Positions 44,165 through 52,219 of a DNA stretch of 64,000 nucleotides are shown here, piece by piece. Origin of the DNA: Chishuiella changwenlii (GTDB taxonomy: Bacteria; Bacteroidota; Bacteroidia; Flavobacteriales; Weeksellaceae); assembly GCF_900142565.1 (NCBI RefSeq), contig NZ_FRBH01000005.1:62001-126000 (forward strand). Reading direction: 5' to 3'. The translations under genes were made by a program, and so were the position numbers. Position 1 is the stretch's first letter. Each line of letters starts with the position of its first letter. The notes under the pieces were generated by a model. It did no database searches. It was not told where the DNA came from and saw only the letters and a program-made list of their open reading frames with translations.

Positions 44165-45141
44165 TCAATTAAAGAATGATGATGGAAAATATAATCAATA
44201 ATTTCTTCTGATTGATCTGGAAAATCTCTTAGAACTAATTTTGAAGAATCTACCCATTTCTGAATTTTATCTATTTCTAAATCTAAAGAGTAGTCCACTC
44301 CTATTCTTTTTAAGGCTTCACAATTACATAATTGTTCATATTGTCCTTTTATAGGAATTACAAAAAGTTTCTTGTTAAGAAATAAGCTTTCAGCAGGTAA
44401 TTCAAAACCAGCTCCACATAAAACGCCTGTACAATTCTCTAAAGATTTAATGAATAATCTTTCGTCAACTGGATAAACCTCTACATTAAATTGTTTGAAA
44501 GATTCGCTAGCAAATGGAGAAAAAACTTTCCAATTTGCTTCTTTTATTGCAGATAGTTTCTCTATTATTTCGTTTGGATGATAACTTGGTAAATAAACCA
44601 AATTAAAATCTTGTTGTTTTGGATTTAATGCTCTGATTTTATCTCTAATAATTGGTAAAAAAATAGAATCGTTATATTCTTCGAAATGAAAACCATAATT
44701 AGAAGAAGTTGGCGCATAATATTTTATAATTGTTTCACCAGCTTTATTCTTTACTTTAGGCGTTTCATCAAACAATAAAGAAGCCTGATGACTTAAACCA
44801 ATAATTTCTTTCTTTTTCTTTCTTGCAGCATGTGCAGTAATAGGCTCAAAATCATTAATAATTACATCATACTTTTCTATTGGAAATTGTTTTACCTCAT
44901 TCCAAAAAGATTTAAAACTATTCTCTCTTAAGATTCTTTTATAAGAAACCTTTCCCATCTGATTGTAAAACAATGATAATCCTTTATGATGAGAGAAATT
45001 AAAATCATCTAAAGACAATTGAGAGTTAGATCCACTTACAAAAACATCTAATTCTCCATAGTTTTCTAAAATAGGTAACATTTTTTGCGCTCTTGCCAAA
45101 TGACCATTTCCTGTTCCTTGTAATGCGTATAGTATTTTCAT
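44161..45141 (-). CDS. Glycosyltransferase-like protein (GT-B fold, MJ1255/MurG-like)
   Basis: The protein begins MKILYALQGTGNGHLARAQKM, where GTGNGHLARA is the donor or acceptor loop typical of GT-B enzymes of the MurG/MGDG group. The C-terminal half has CTGVLCGAGFELPAESLFLNKKLFVIPI and QYEQLCNCEALKRIG, the nucleotide-sugar binding segment in which the conserved Glu and the 'GQ.EQ' pattern sit. It probably transfers a sugar to a lipid or other acceptor; the substrate is unknown. It starts in direct contact (TAAATG) with the stop of the LpxH-like gene, so both likely work in the same envelope pathway. Confidence 0.8.
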   Translation of the reverse strand: MKILYALQGTGNGHLARAQKMLPILENYGELDVFVSGSNSQLSLDDFNFSHHKGLSLFYNQMGKVSYKRILRENSFKSFWNEVKQFPIEKYDVIINDFEPITAHAARKKKKEIIGLSHQASLLFDETPKVKNKAGETIIKYYAPTSSNYGFHFEEYNDSIFLPIIRDKIRALNPKQQDFNLVYLPSYHPNEIIEKLSAIKEANWKVFSPFASESFKQFNVEVYPVDERLFIKSLENCTGVLCGAGFELPAESLFLNKKLFVIPIKGQYEQLCNCEALKRIGVDYSLDLEIDKIQKWVDSSKLVLRDFPDQSEEIIDYIFHHHSLID

Positions 45142-45966
45142 TTACTTATTGTTTAAAATAGAACCAATTAACTCGTCAATTGAATAATTAAATTCAATTT
45201 CTTCTAAATTCTGCATCAATTCTTTTTCGTGTTCATCAAAATAGAAAATAGACCAATTATCATCTACTAATTCTAGTGCTGATAAGTTTTCTATCCAATC
45301 TCCGGAATTCATATAAATACAACTTCCCTTTTCTGTTGTTACTTCTCGTAATTGTGGTTGATGAATATGTCCACAAATAACATGATCGTATTGATTTTCT
45401 ATTGCTAATTCTGCCGCTGTTTGTTCAAAATCATTAATATGTTTTACAGCTTTTTTTACAGAATTTTTTATTTTTTGTGATAATGAATAACGTTCCCTTC
45501 CAAAGAATTCTAAACATTTATTAATTACATAGTTTAACTGTATTAATTTATCATAACCCCAGCCACCTAATTTTGCAATCCATTTAGAATGCTGTATCGA
45601 AGCGTCAAAAACATCTCCATGAAAAATCCATGACACTTTATTTTGATGCTTCAACATGTATTTGTCTGTTAAGAGAATATTACCAAAATTCATAGAAGTA
45701 AATTTTCGCAATAATTCGTCATGATTTCCTGTTATATAAACAATTGGAACTCCTTTTTCTGAAAGACTAAATAAATAACGAATAATTTGAAGATGACTTT
45801 CTGGAAAATAACTTTTCTTAAAGTTCCAAATATCTATAATATCTCCATTTAGAATAACCTTTTTTGGATTAATAGATTGTAAGTAAGCTAACAATTCTTG
45901 TGCTTTACAACCAAAGGTTCCTAAGTGTATATCTGAAATAATTACTACATCTAGATTACGCTTCAT
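45142..45966 (-). CDS. UDP-2,3-diacylglucosamine diphosphatase-like metallophosphoesterase
   Basis: The calcineurin-type metal site is complete: DIHLG, GDIIDIW, GNHDE, and late GHIHQPQ, in the order of LpxH and related enzymes. LpxH hydrolyses UDP-diacylglucosamine to lipid X in lipid A synthesis; proteins of this length (about 274) from Bacteroidota are often given that name, but whether this copy is the true LpxH or a paralogue acting on another lipid sugar cannot be told. TTG at 45991 overlaps a -7-like box (TAATATTTG), so the ATG at 45966 is preferred. It is coupled to the glycosyltransferase downstream. Confidence 0.8.
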   Translation of the reverse strand: MKRNLDVVIISDIHLGTFGCKAQELLAYLQSINPKKVILNGDIIDIWNFKKSYFPESHLQIIRYLFSLSEKGVPIVYITGNHDELLRKFTSMNFGNILLTDKYMLKHQNKVSWIFHGDVFDASIQHSKWIAKLGGWGYDKLIQLNYVINKCLEFFGRERYSLSQKIKNSVKKAVKHINDFEQTAAELAIENQYDHVICGHIHQPQLREVTTEKGSCIYMNSGDWIENLSALELVDDNWSIFYFDEHEKELMQNLEEIEFNYSIDELIGSILNNK

Positions 45967-46032
45967 AGATTTTTGTTTAAATTTATTACTCAAATATTAC
46001 TTGAATGTTTTTTAAATCTTACGAAATGTTTA

Positions 46033-46040
46033 TAAATTTG
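46033..46040 (+). promoter_or_regulatory. -7 box of the HMA-domain gene
   Basis: TAAATTTG is a perfect TAnnTTTG, 17 bases before the ATG at 46058. Confidence 0.5.
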
Positions 46041-46057
46041 AGTCTAAATTGTAAACT

Positions 46058-46270
46058 ATGAGTGAATTAAAATTCAAAACAAATATAAATTGTGACAACT
46101 GTATCAAGTCTGTGAAACCGTTTCTAGATGAAGCAGTTGGAGAAAACAATTGGAAAGTTGACACGGCTGATGTTAGGAAAGTGTTAACTGTAACAACTAC
46201 AGAAGATGCAGAAGAAGTTGTAGAAGCAGTTACAGATGCTGGTTTTAAAATTCAGAAATTAGAAGAATAA
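46058..46270 (+). CDS. Small heavy-metal-associated (HMA) domain protein
   Basis: The 70-residue protein is a single ferredoxin-like HMA domain with the metal-binding pair C12 and C15 in INCDNCIKSV and the usual closing AVTDAGFKIQKLEE. The classical motif is MxCxxC; here Asn replaces Met before the first Cys, as in a number of small copper chaperones. It probably carries Cu(I) or a similar soft metal to a P-type ATPase or CusB-like pump. No efflux pump gene is in the window. A terminator follows. Confidence 0.85.
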   Translation: MSELKFKTNINCDNCIKSVKPFLDEAVGENNWKVDTADVRKVLTVTTTEDAEEVVEAVTDAGFKIQKLEE

Positions 46271-46287
46271 AACACAGTTTTAAAATA

Positions 46288-46322
46288 AGAAAAGGTTAGA
46301 ATTAAATAATTCTAACCTTTTC
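46288..46322 (+). terminator. Intrinsic terminator after the HMA gene
   Basis: The stem AGAAAAGGTTAGAATT/AATTCTAACCTTTTCT is almost perfect with a short loop and a T-rich end. Confidence 0.8.
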
Positions 46323-46356
46323 TGTTATATAATATTACTTTTAACTCTGTTTTCGT

Positions 46357-46410
46357 TCTCTATACAAAATTCTAAACGAATTTAACTCGGAATGACGGAT
46401 TAGAAATAAT
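46357..46410. repeat. Second-site copy of the dispersed repeat (inverted arm)
   Basis: The stretch beginning CTCTATACAAAATTCTAAAC and ending GACGGATTAGAAATAAT matches 25089-25143 at nearly every position, including the trailing GGATTAGAAA. It lies between the HMA gene and the TlpA-like gene. Confidence 0.8.
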
Positions 46411-46433
46411 AACAAAGAAGACTGATAAAATAA

Positions 46434-46472
46434 AAAAATCCCTCCAAATTTTATTGAAGGGATTTTATATTT
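46434..46472 (-). terminator. Terminator downstream of the TlpA-like gene
   Basis: The stem AAAATCCCTCCA/TGAAGGGATTTT (one mismatch) has an eight-base loop; on the minus strand it ends in a T tract. Confidence 0.7.
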
Positions 46473-46529
46473 TCGAGCCTTATTACGCTTAAGTAAGAGT
46501 ATAAGAAATATACATTTTACAACAAATAA

Positions 46530-47090
46530 TTATTCAGCTATCAATTTATCTAATAAATCATTAATCTCTTTATCGTTCCAATCTCTTGTTTTAATCTCCT
46601 TTAAAACAACTTGTCCCTTTTTATTTAAAATATACGTTGTCGGAAAAACACGTGGTAAAATATTATTAGAAAGTGGACTACTTGGTTCGTAAACTGGCAT
46701 TGTGTAGTTATTCTTTTCTAGAAAAGCATTAAAAACTTTTGGCTTATCTTGAATAGCAATCAAAACAAATTTTACTTTTTGTCCTTTCGCCTCATATAAT
46801 TTCTGAATTGTTGGCATTTCAGCAACACAAGGAGGACACCAACTTCCCCAAAAGTTTAGAAAGATAACTTCTCCACTATTTTTAAAATCTAATAGATTCG
46901 TATTTTTTGCGCCATTATGTCCAATTAAATCAATATCATAATCACTTTCAGATAATTCAACATCCATTCCAGCAACATGACTATCATCTTCAATTTTACT
47001 TTTCAAAAAAGTACCAATTGGTGTAAACATAATCGCAACTAAAGCTATTACTACAGTAACTGCAAAAATAATCTGTTTATTTTTTTTCAT
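46530..47090 (-). CDS. TlpA/ResA-like membrane-anchored thioredoxin
   Basis: One N-terminal transmembrane helix (about residues 7-29) anchors a periplasmic thioredoxin domain with the redox pair in FLNFWGSWCPPC (C85, C88), the cis-Pro region LPRVFPTTYILNKKG and the typical TlpA/ResA ending. This group reduces disulfides in the periplasm, for example in cytochrome c assembly. Length 186 is standard. It lies 29 bases downstream of another thioredoxin-fold gene and is probably co-transcribed with it. Confidence 0.9.
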   Translation of the reverse strand: MKKNKQIIFAVTVVIALVAIMFTPIGTFLKSKIEDDSHVAGMDVELSESDYDIDLIGHNGAKNTNLLDFKNSGEVIFLNFWGSWCPPCVAEMPTIQKLYEAKGQKVKFVLIAIQDKPKVFNAFLEKNNYTMPVYEPSSPLSNNILPRVFPTTYILNKKGQVVLKEIKTRDWNDKEINDLLDKLIAE

Positions 47091-47119
47091 CGTATTAAGA
47101 AATTATGTTCAACTAATTT

Positions 47120-47713
47120 TTAGTTCTCAACATTTTCATCAATCAAATCTAAAACCTCATTTACAATATCTTCTCCTTTATTTTTATTGTAATAAACTTG
47201 TAAGTCTTCATGAAATTCTTCACTAGAATAAATATCTGGATTATTCTTAAACTTCGCTAATAATTCCATTCCATAAGCTGGTCTTGGTCCAAAAGTAAAT
47301 AACTCCTCTCCTTCTTCAGAAACAGCAACAATAATTGGAATAGAAATAGAACCGTTTGTTTTATAATTTTCCATTAATCCCATATTCTCATCTCTCAAAA
47401 CATATTTTGTTTCAACAGACAAAGCATTAGCTAATTTCTCTACTACAGGAACAATTTGAGATGCATCTCCACACCAACCTTCTGTAATAATTAAAAACTT
47501 GAAATTATTGTTTGTTTCTTTAACTCTTTTTTCTTGTACAGGTGTTAATTTAAATGTTTTAAAAACACGATTCATTCTTTGTAAACCTAAAGCATAATAT
47601 TGTACATAATCTTTCGGATCATCTACTTCTATCTCTGCTTCTAATCTATCTTCAACATCTGTAATATATTGTTCGTAATTAAATCCTTTATCGAAATATT
47701 CTAACAAGTTCAT
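47120..47713 (-). CDS. Thioredoxin-fold protein (Thioredoxin_9-like), single active-site Cys
   Basis: The protein has a helical N-terminus (YEQYITDVEDRLEAE..., VQYYALGLQRMNRVFKT) and then a thioredoxin fold with FLIITEGWCGDASQIVPVVEKLA: the active site is WCGDA with C81 only, where a second Cys would sit in a classical WCxxC. The cis-Pro strand is NGSISIPIIVAV. This matches the Bacteroidota 'thioredoxin family' group PF14595. With one Cys it may act in mixed-disulfide exchange rather than dithiol reduction. No signal peptide is visible, so it is cytoplasmic. A perfect -7 box is at 47731-47738. Confidence 0.82.
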   Translation of the reverse strand: MNLLEYFDKGFNYEQYITDVEDRLEAEIEVDDPKDYVQYYALGLQRMNRVFKTFKLTPVQEKRVKETNNNFKFLIITEGWCGDASQIVPVVEKLANALSVETKYVLRDENMGLMENYKTNGSISIPIIVAVSEEGEELFTFGPRPAYGMELLAKFKNNPDIYSSEEFHEDLQVYYNKNKGEDIVNEVLDLIDENVEN

Positions 47714-47730
47714 TTTTGTAAATTTTTATA

Positions 47731-47738
47731 CAAATATA
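47731..47738 (-). promoter_or_regulatory. -7 box of the thioredoxin-fold gene pair
   Basis: The minus strand reads TATATTTG (perfect TAnnTTTG), 17 bases before the ATG at 47713. Confidence 0.5.
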
Positions 47739-47776
47739 ACTTATTTTATCCAACATTTTTTGTGATTAACGTGACA

Positions 47777-47810
47777 TTGTTTGTCGCTAAATTTTGTTAA
47801 ATTGCGACAA
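47777..47810 (+). promoter_or_regulatory. Candidate recG promoter overlapped by an inverted repeat
   Basis: TTG (47777-47779) is followed after 18 bases by TAAATTG (47798-47804), a weak -33/-7 pair. A perfect 7-bp inverted repeat, TTGTCGC (47781-47787) and GCGACAA (47804-47810), brackets the spacer. The repeat could be an operator or coincidental. Confidence 0.35.
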
Positions 47811-47823
47811 TCATTCGAGAAAA

Positions 47824-49929
47824 ATGTACCAAAATCCATTAAAAAAAACAATAGAATATCTGAAAGGTGCTGGACCTGAAAGAGCTAAAGCGCTACAAAG
47901 TGAATTTGGTATATTTCGCTATGAGGATTTATTACAGCATTTTCCGTTTCGATATGTAGATAAATCAAAATTTTATAAAGTTTCTGAAATATCTTCTACT
48001 GATGCTGAAATACAATTAAAAGGAAAAATTGTAGAATTAGAAGAAATTAATCAAGGAAAAGTAAAACGATTAAAAGGAAAGTTTCAAGACACTTCTGGAA
48101 CCTTAGAATTGGTTTGGTTTAAGATTTCTACTTGGCAAAAGGATAAACTAAAATCAGATTTATTTAAAGAGATTGTTATCTATGGAAAACCAAGTGTTTT
48201 TAATGGGACATATAGTATTACACATCCAGAAATAGAACTTATTGAAGATGCTAAAAGTGTTTCTCTTGGTTTGTTTCCAGTATATCCAAGTACAGAAAAA
48301 TTAACTAAAAGAGGAATTACAAACCGCGTAATGCAGAAAATGATGCAAAATCTTTTTGCAGAAAATATTGCTATTGCAGAAAACTTACCCGAAAATGTAT
48401 TGGATCATTTTAAATTAATTGGTAGAAATGAAGCGCTAAAAGCCATTCATTTTCCGAAAGATTTAAACGAATTAAATGCAGCAGTACGTAGATTAAAATT
48501 TGAAGAATTTTTCTTTCTAAATTTAGCTAATCTATCACAGAAAGCTGTTAATAAACAGAAAAATAAAAGTAATCCTTTTCCTATTATCGGAGATTATTTT
48601 AATACTTTCTACAACGAATATTTGCCTTTCGAATTAACGAATGCGCAAAAACGTGTGATTAAAGAAATAAGAACAGATTTACGACAACCTGCACAAATGA
48701 ATCGTTTATTGCAAGGTGACGTAGGTTCTGGAAAAACAATGGTTGCATTATTAACGATGCTAATCGCTATAGATAATGGCTTTCAGGCAGCTTTAATTGC
48801 TCCTACCGAAATTCTTGCACAACAACATTTTGAAAGTATAACTGAATTATTAAATGATTTAGACGTTAGTGTAAAGCTATTAACTGGTTCTGTAACAAAA
48901 AAGAAACGTCAACCCATATTAGAAGATTTGGAAAGTGGAGAACTTAAAATTATTGTAGGAACTCATGCTTTATTAGAAGATAACGTCGTCTTTAAAAATT
49001 TAGGTTTAGCTGTTATTGATGAACAACATCGTTTTGGTGTTGCACAAAGAGCTAAATTTTGGAGAAAAGCTACTTTGCCACCACACGTTTTGGTAATGAC
49101 TGCAACGCCAATTCCTAGAACTTTGTCTATGACAATGTATGGAGATTTAGATGTTTCTGTTATTGATGAATTACCAAAAGGAAGAAAACCTATTAAGACC
49201 GTTCATAAAACTGATGCTTATAGATTGAGTGTTTTTAAATTTATAAAAGACGAAATAGCAAAGGGACGTCAAATTTATATTGTTTATCCATTGATTGAAG
49301 AATCTGATAAATTAGAGTTAAAAGATTTAATGGATGGATACGAAAGTATTTCGCGTGCATTTCCTTTACCAGAATATGCAATTAGTATTGTACACGGAAG
49401 ACAAAAGCCAGCAGACAAAGAGTTTGAAATGAATCGTTTTAAAAACAATGAAACACAAATTTTGGTTGCCACAACTGTTATTGAAGTTGGTGTAAATGTT
49501 CCAAATGCGTCTGTGATGATTATAGAAAATTCTGAGCGTTTTGGATTATCTCAATTGCATCAATTACGTGGACGAGTTGGTAGAGGTGCAGAACAATCTT
49601 TTTGTATTTTAATGACGGGTAAAAAATTAAATGATGTTTCTCGTCGTCGTATACAAACGATGTGCGAAACCAACGATGGCTTTAAAGTTGCCGAAGTAGA
49701 TTTAGAGTTACGTGGACCAGGCGATATGATGGGAACACAACAAAGTGGTGTTTTAAATTTTAAAATTGCAGATTTAGCCAAAGACAAAGAGATTCTTTAT
49801 GCTGCTAGAAAATGCGTTGAAAAAATTTTAGAATACGACCCTACTCTTTCTTTACCTATAAATATTCCAACTAAAAACTTCTTTTTAGAAAACCATAAAG
49901 ATAAGGTTGGTTGGAGCCAGATTTCTTAA
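47824..49929 (+). CDS. recG: ATP-dependent DNA helicase RecG
   Basis: RecG reverses stalled replication forks and branch-migrates Holliday junctions. The N-terminal wedge/OB domain (about 60-150, IQLKGKIVELEEI...) precedes the helicase core: Walker A LLQGDVGSGKTMVALL, the VIDEQHRFGV box, MTATPIPRTLSM, and motif VI RGRVGRGAEQSFC. The C-terminal GFKVAEVDLELRGPGDMMGTQQSG is the RecG-specific TRG-like region. The ATG at 47824 gives 701 residues, the normal size; a TTG 30 bases upstream is in the promoter region. Divergent from the thioredoxin-fold gene. Confidence 0.97.
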   Translation: MYQNPLKKTIEYLKGAGPERAKALQSEFGIFRYEDLLQHFPFRYVDKSKFYKVSEISSTDAEIQLKGKIVELEEINQGKVKRLKGKFQDTSGTLELVWFKISTWQKDKLKSDLFKEIVIYGKPSVFNGTYSITHPEIELIEDAKSVSLGLFPVYPSTEKLTKRGITNRVMQKMMQNLFAENIAIAENLPENVLDHFKLIGRNEALKAIHFPKDLNELNAAVRRLKFEEFFFLNLANLSQKAVNKQKNKSNPFPIIGDYFNTFYNEYLPFELTNAQKRVIKEIRTDLRQPAQMNRLLQGDVGSGKTMVALLTMLIAIDNGFQAALIAPTEILAQQHFESITELLNDLDVSVKLLTGSVTKKKRQPILEDLESGELKIIVGTHALLEDNVVFKNLGLAVIDEQHRFGVAQRAKFWRKATLPPHVLVMTATPIPRTLSMTMYGDLDVSVIDELPKGRKPIKTVHKTDAYRLSVFKFIKDEIAKGRQIYIVYPLIEESDKLELKDLMDGYESISRAFPLPEYAISIVHGRQKPADKEFEMNRFKNNETQILVATTVIEVGVNVPNASVMIIENSERFGLSQLHQLRGRVGRGAEQSFCILMTGKKLNDVSRRRIQTMCETNDGFKVAEVDLELRGPGDMMGTQQSGVLNFKIADLAKDKEILYAARKCVEKILEYDPTLSLPINIPTKNFFLENHKDKVGWSQIS

Positions 49930-49961
49930 TAAATAGCTTTTTAATTCACGCTATATACTAC

Positions 49962-50004
49962 TTCTCTATTTTAGAGAATACATCTTGCTTTACATTCTGT
50001 AAAG
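49962..50004. repeat. Two adjacent perfect palindromes between recG and hmuT
   Basis: TTCTCTA-TTT-TAGAGAA (49962-49978) and CTTTACA-TTC-TGTAAAG (49988-50004) are both perfect 7-3-7 inverted repeats starting 26 bases apart. Neither is followed by a T run, so they are not standard terminators. They lie about 130-170 bases upstream of the predicted hmu transcription start. Confidence 0.6.
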
Positions 50005-50096
50005 TGCCAATTCTATTCACAAAAAATCAAAACAAATACTTTAAATTACTATAAATAAATCTATTGAACTTTTATTTAAAATTAATCTAAATAAAA

Positions 50097-50127
50097 TTGC
50101 TAAAGTGAATCTTTTTAGTAATATTTG
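50097..50127 (+). promoter_or_regulatory. Promoter of the hmu heme-uptake operon
   Basis: A -33 TTG (50097-50099), a 19-base spacer and a -7 TAATATTTG (50119-50127, one base longer than TAnnTTTG) precede the hmuT ATG by about 30 bases. This is the best complete -33/-7 pair in the window. Confidence 0.6.
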
Positions 50128-50156
50128 CATTTTAATTTAGACTTAATACAAATAAA

Positions 50157-51026
50157 ATGAAAAAACTATTTATTTCCTCTGCTATCCTTGTTTTACTTGC
50201 TAGTTGCAATAACAAAGATTCTAAAACTGAAGTCAAATCTGAACCAACAACAGAAGTTGCTGTTTCTAATGAAAAAATTGTGTCTTTAAATGGAGCTATC
50301 ACAGAAACATTAGCCGATTTAGGTTATGAAAACAATTTAGTTGGTGTTGATGTTACAAGTACATATCCTGCGACTGTAAAAGAAAAAGCAAAAGACTTAG
50401 GGCACGTTCGTTCGTTATCTATAGAGTCTGTTTTAGCATTAAAACCAACAAAAGTTTATGCTACAGATAAAGATGTGACTACAGAACAAATTGCACAATT
50501 AAAAAGCGCTGGAATTGGTGTTGAAATAATTAAACAAGATTTCTCTGTAGAAGGGACTAAAGAATTAGTTAAAACAATCGCTTCATCATTAAAAAATACA
50601 AATTATGAAGCTATCAATACAAAAATTGATACAGATTTAAAAGGTTTAAAACCATTAGCTACTAAACCAAAAGTATTATTCATTTATGCGCGTGGAGCTG
50701 GAACATTAATGGTTGCAGGTAAAAATACGCCAATGGAAAAAATTATCGGAATTGCTGGTGCAGAAAATGCTATTACAGAATTTGATGATTTTAAACCATT
50801 AACACCAGAAGCTGTTGTAAAAAGCAATCCAGATTATATTTTAATGTTCGATAGTGGTTTACAAAGTATTGGTGGTGTAGATGGTGTTTTAAAACTAGAA
50901 GGTGTTTCATCTACAACTGCTGGTAAAAACAAAAAAATTATTGCAATGGACGGACAATTGGTTTCAGGTTTTGGACCAAGAGTTGGTGAAGCTGCAGTAC
51001 AATTAAATCAATTATTACAAAAATAA
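50157..51026 (+). CDS. hmuT: Heme ABC transporter substrate-binding lipoprotein
   Basis: HmuT carries heme in the periplasm to the HmuUV permease. A lipoprotein signal ends LLASC (C17). The domain is the two-lobed type III binding protein: KIVSLNGAITETLADLGYE, LVGVDVTSTYP, GHVRSLSIESVLALKPTKVYA, KPKVLFIYARGAGTLMVAGKNTPMEKIIGIAGAENA and the closing FGPRVGEAAVQLNQLL. IYARG..G....G..T is the heme-binding HmuT/ShuT strand with the axial Tyr. It is the first gene of the operon and is separated from hmuU by 161 bases holding a repeat. Confidence 0.92.
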   Translation: MKKLFISSAILVLLASCNNKDSKTEVKSEPTTEVAVSNEKIVSLNGAITETLADLGYENNLVGVDVTSTYPATVKEKAKDLGHVRSLSIESVLALKPTKVYATDKDVTTEQIAQLKSAGIGVEIIKQDFSVEGTKELVKTIASSLKNTNYEAINTKIDTDLKGLKPLATKPKVLFIYARGAGTLMVAGKNTPMEKIIGIAGAENAITEFDDFKPLTPEAVVKSNPDYILMFDSGLQSIGGVDGVLKLEGVSSTTAGKNKKIIAMDGQLVSGFGPRVGEAAVQLNQLLQK

Positions 51027-51080
51027 TTATTGAAGTTGTTTAAACTTTTTTAATGACTATAAATTTGTTTTATACATCAT

Positions 51081-51130
51081 GTCATTCTGAGCTTGTCGAA
51101 GAATAATAAATTCGATAGGCTCAATATGAC
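51081..51130. repeat. REP-like imperfect hairpin inside the hmu operon
   Basis: GTCATTCTGAGCTTGTCGAA pairs with TTCGATAGGCTCAATATGAC (16 of 20 positions) around a ten-base AT-rich loop. This TGAGCTTGTCGAA-type hairpin resembles dispersed intergenic repeats known in other Bacteroidota. It sits between hmuT and hmuU. Confidence 0.75.
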
Positions 51131-51187
51131 AAATCAATGTAAACTAATCAGTTTAAACAATTTTATTACAAAAAACTATAATTATAC

Positions 51188-52219
51188 ATGTATCCGCAAA
51201 TTAAAATTCATCTTTCATTACTTAGTTTAGTAATATTTATTATGGCTGGTATTGCACTTTTTTTAGGTGTTTACCAATTTAATGATTCTATTTTATCTAT
51301 AATAAATAATGCTATTTCTAATAAAAGTGCTATTAACGAAAGTGATTTTTATGTTTTATTCGAATTAAGATTGCCACGCATTATAATGGCTATTTTAGTT
51401 GGTTCTGGATTAGCCGTTGCAGGAACTTGCTTACAAGGAATTTTTAAAAATCCTTTGGCATCTCCTGATTTAATTGGTGTAACATCTGGAAGTATTTTAT
51501 TTGCTGCAGTTACAATTGTATTAGGAGGATATATCAAAAATTTTGTCCCAGAAATTATTCATTACTCATTACTTAGTATAATGGCATTCGTAGGAGCTAT
51601 GTGCTCTACCGTTTTTGTCTATAAAATTTCTTCTCATCAACATAAAACTAATGTAACAATACTGTTACTTGCCGGTGTTGCAATTTCTGCACTTTGTGGA
51701 GCAGCAACTGGATTACTAACTTATCTATCAACTGAAGAAGAACTACGAAACTTGACATTCTGGACATTAGGTAGCATTGCAAGTGCCAACTGGGACAAAA
51801 TTTTAATTTTAAGTGTTGTTATTGTTGTAAGTTTTTTCTTTTTAATACGAAAAGGAAAAATATTAAATGCAATGATGCTTGGAGAAAAAGATGCAGAGCA
51901 TCTTGGAATTAATGTTGAAAAAACGAAGAAACAAATCATTATTTTTTCTGCATTGTTAGTAGGAACAATTGTTGCTTTTTCAGGAACTATAGGATTTGTA
52001 GGATTAATTGTTCCTTATATTTTGAGATTAATTTTTAAATCTAATTATGTTATCATTCTACCATTATCTGCATTTTTAGGTGCAATTTTGGTAATTGTTG
52101 CTGACACAATTAGTAGAACTGTTGTTGCTCCATCAGAAATTCCAATTGGAATTTTAACTTCGTTAATGGGCGCTCCGGTATTTATATCTATTTTAATGAA
52201 TTATAAAAAATCATTGTAA
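51188..52219 (+). CDS. hmuU: Heme ABC transporter permease (FecCD family)
   Basis: Inner-membrane permease with about ten hydrophobic segments. FecCD hallmarks are visible: FELRLPRIIMAILVGSGLAVAG, LQGIFKNPLASPDLIGVTSG, MLGEKDAEHLGINVEKTK (the EAA-like loop contacting the ATPase), GTIGFVGLIVPYILR and ADTISRTVVAPSEIPIGILTSLMGAPVF. Length 343 is standard. The stop overlaps the start of the ATPase gene by one base (TAATG), so the two are translationally coupled. Confidence 0.94.
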   Translation: MYPQIKIHLSLLSLVIFIMAGIALFLGVYQFNDSILSIINNAISNKSAINESDFYVLFELRLPRIIMAILVGSGLAVAGTCLQGIFKNPLASPDLIGVTSGSILFAAVTIVLGGYIKNFVPEIIHYSLLSIMAFVGAMCSTVFVYKISSHQHKTNVTILLLAGVAISALCGAATGLLTYLSTEEELRNLTFWTLGSIASANWDKILILSVVIVVSFFFLIRKGKILNAMMLGEKDAEHLGINVEKTKKQIIIFSALLVGTIVAFSGTIGFVGLIVPYILRLIFKSNYVIILPLSAFLGAILVIVADTISRTVVAPSEIPIGILTSLMGAPVFISILMNYKKSL

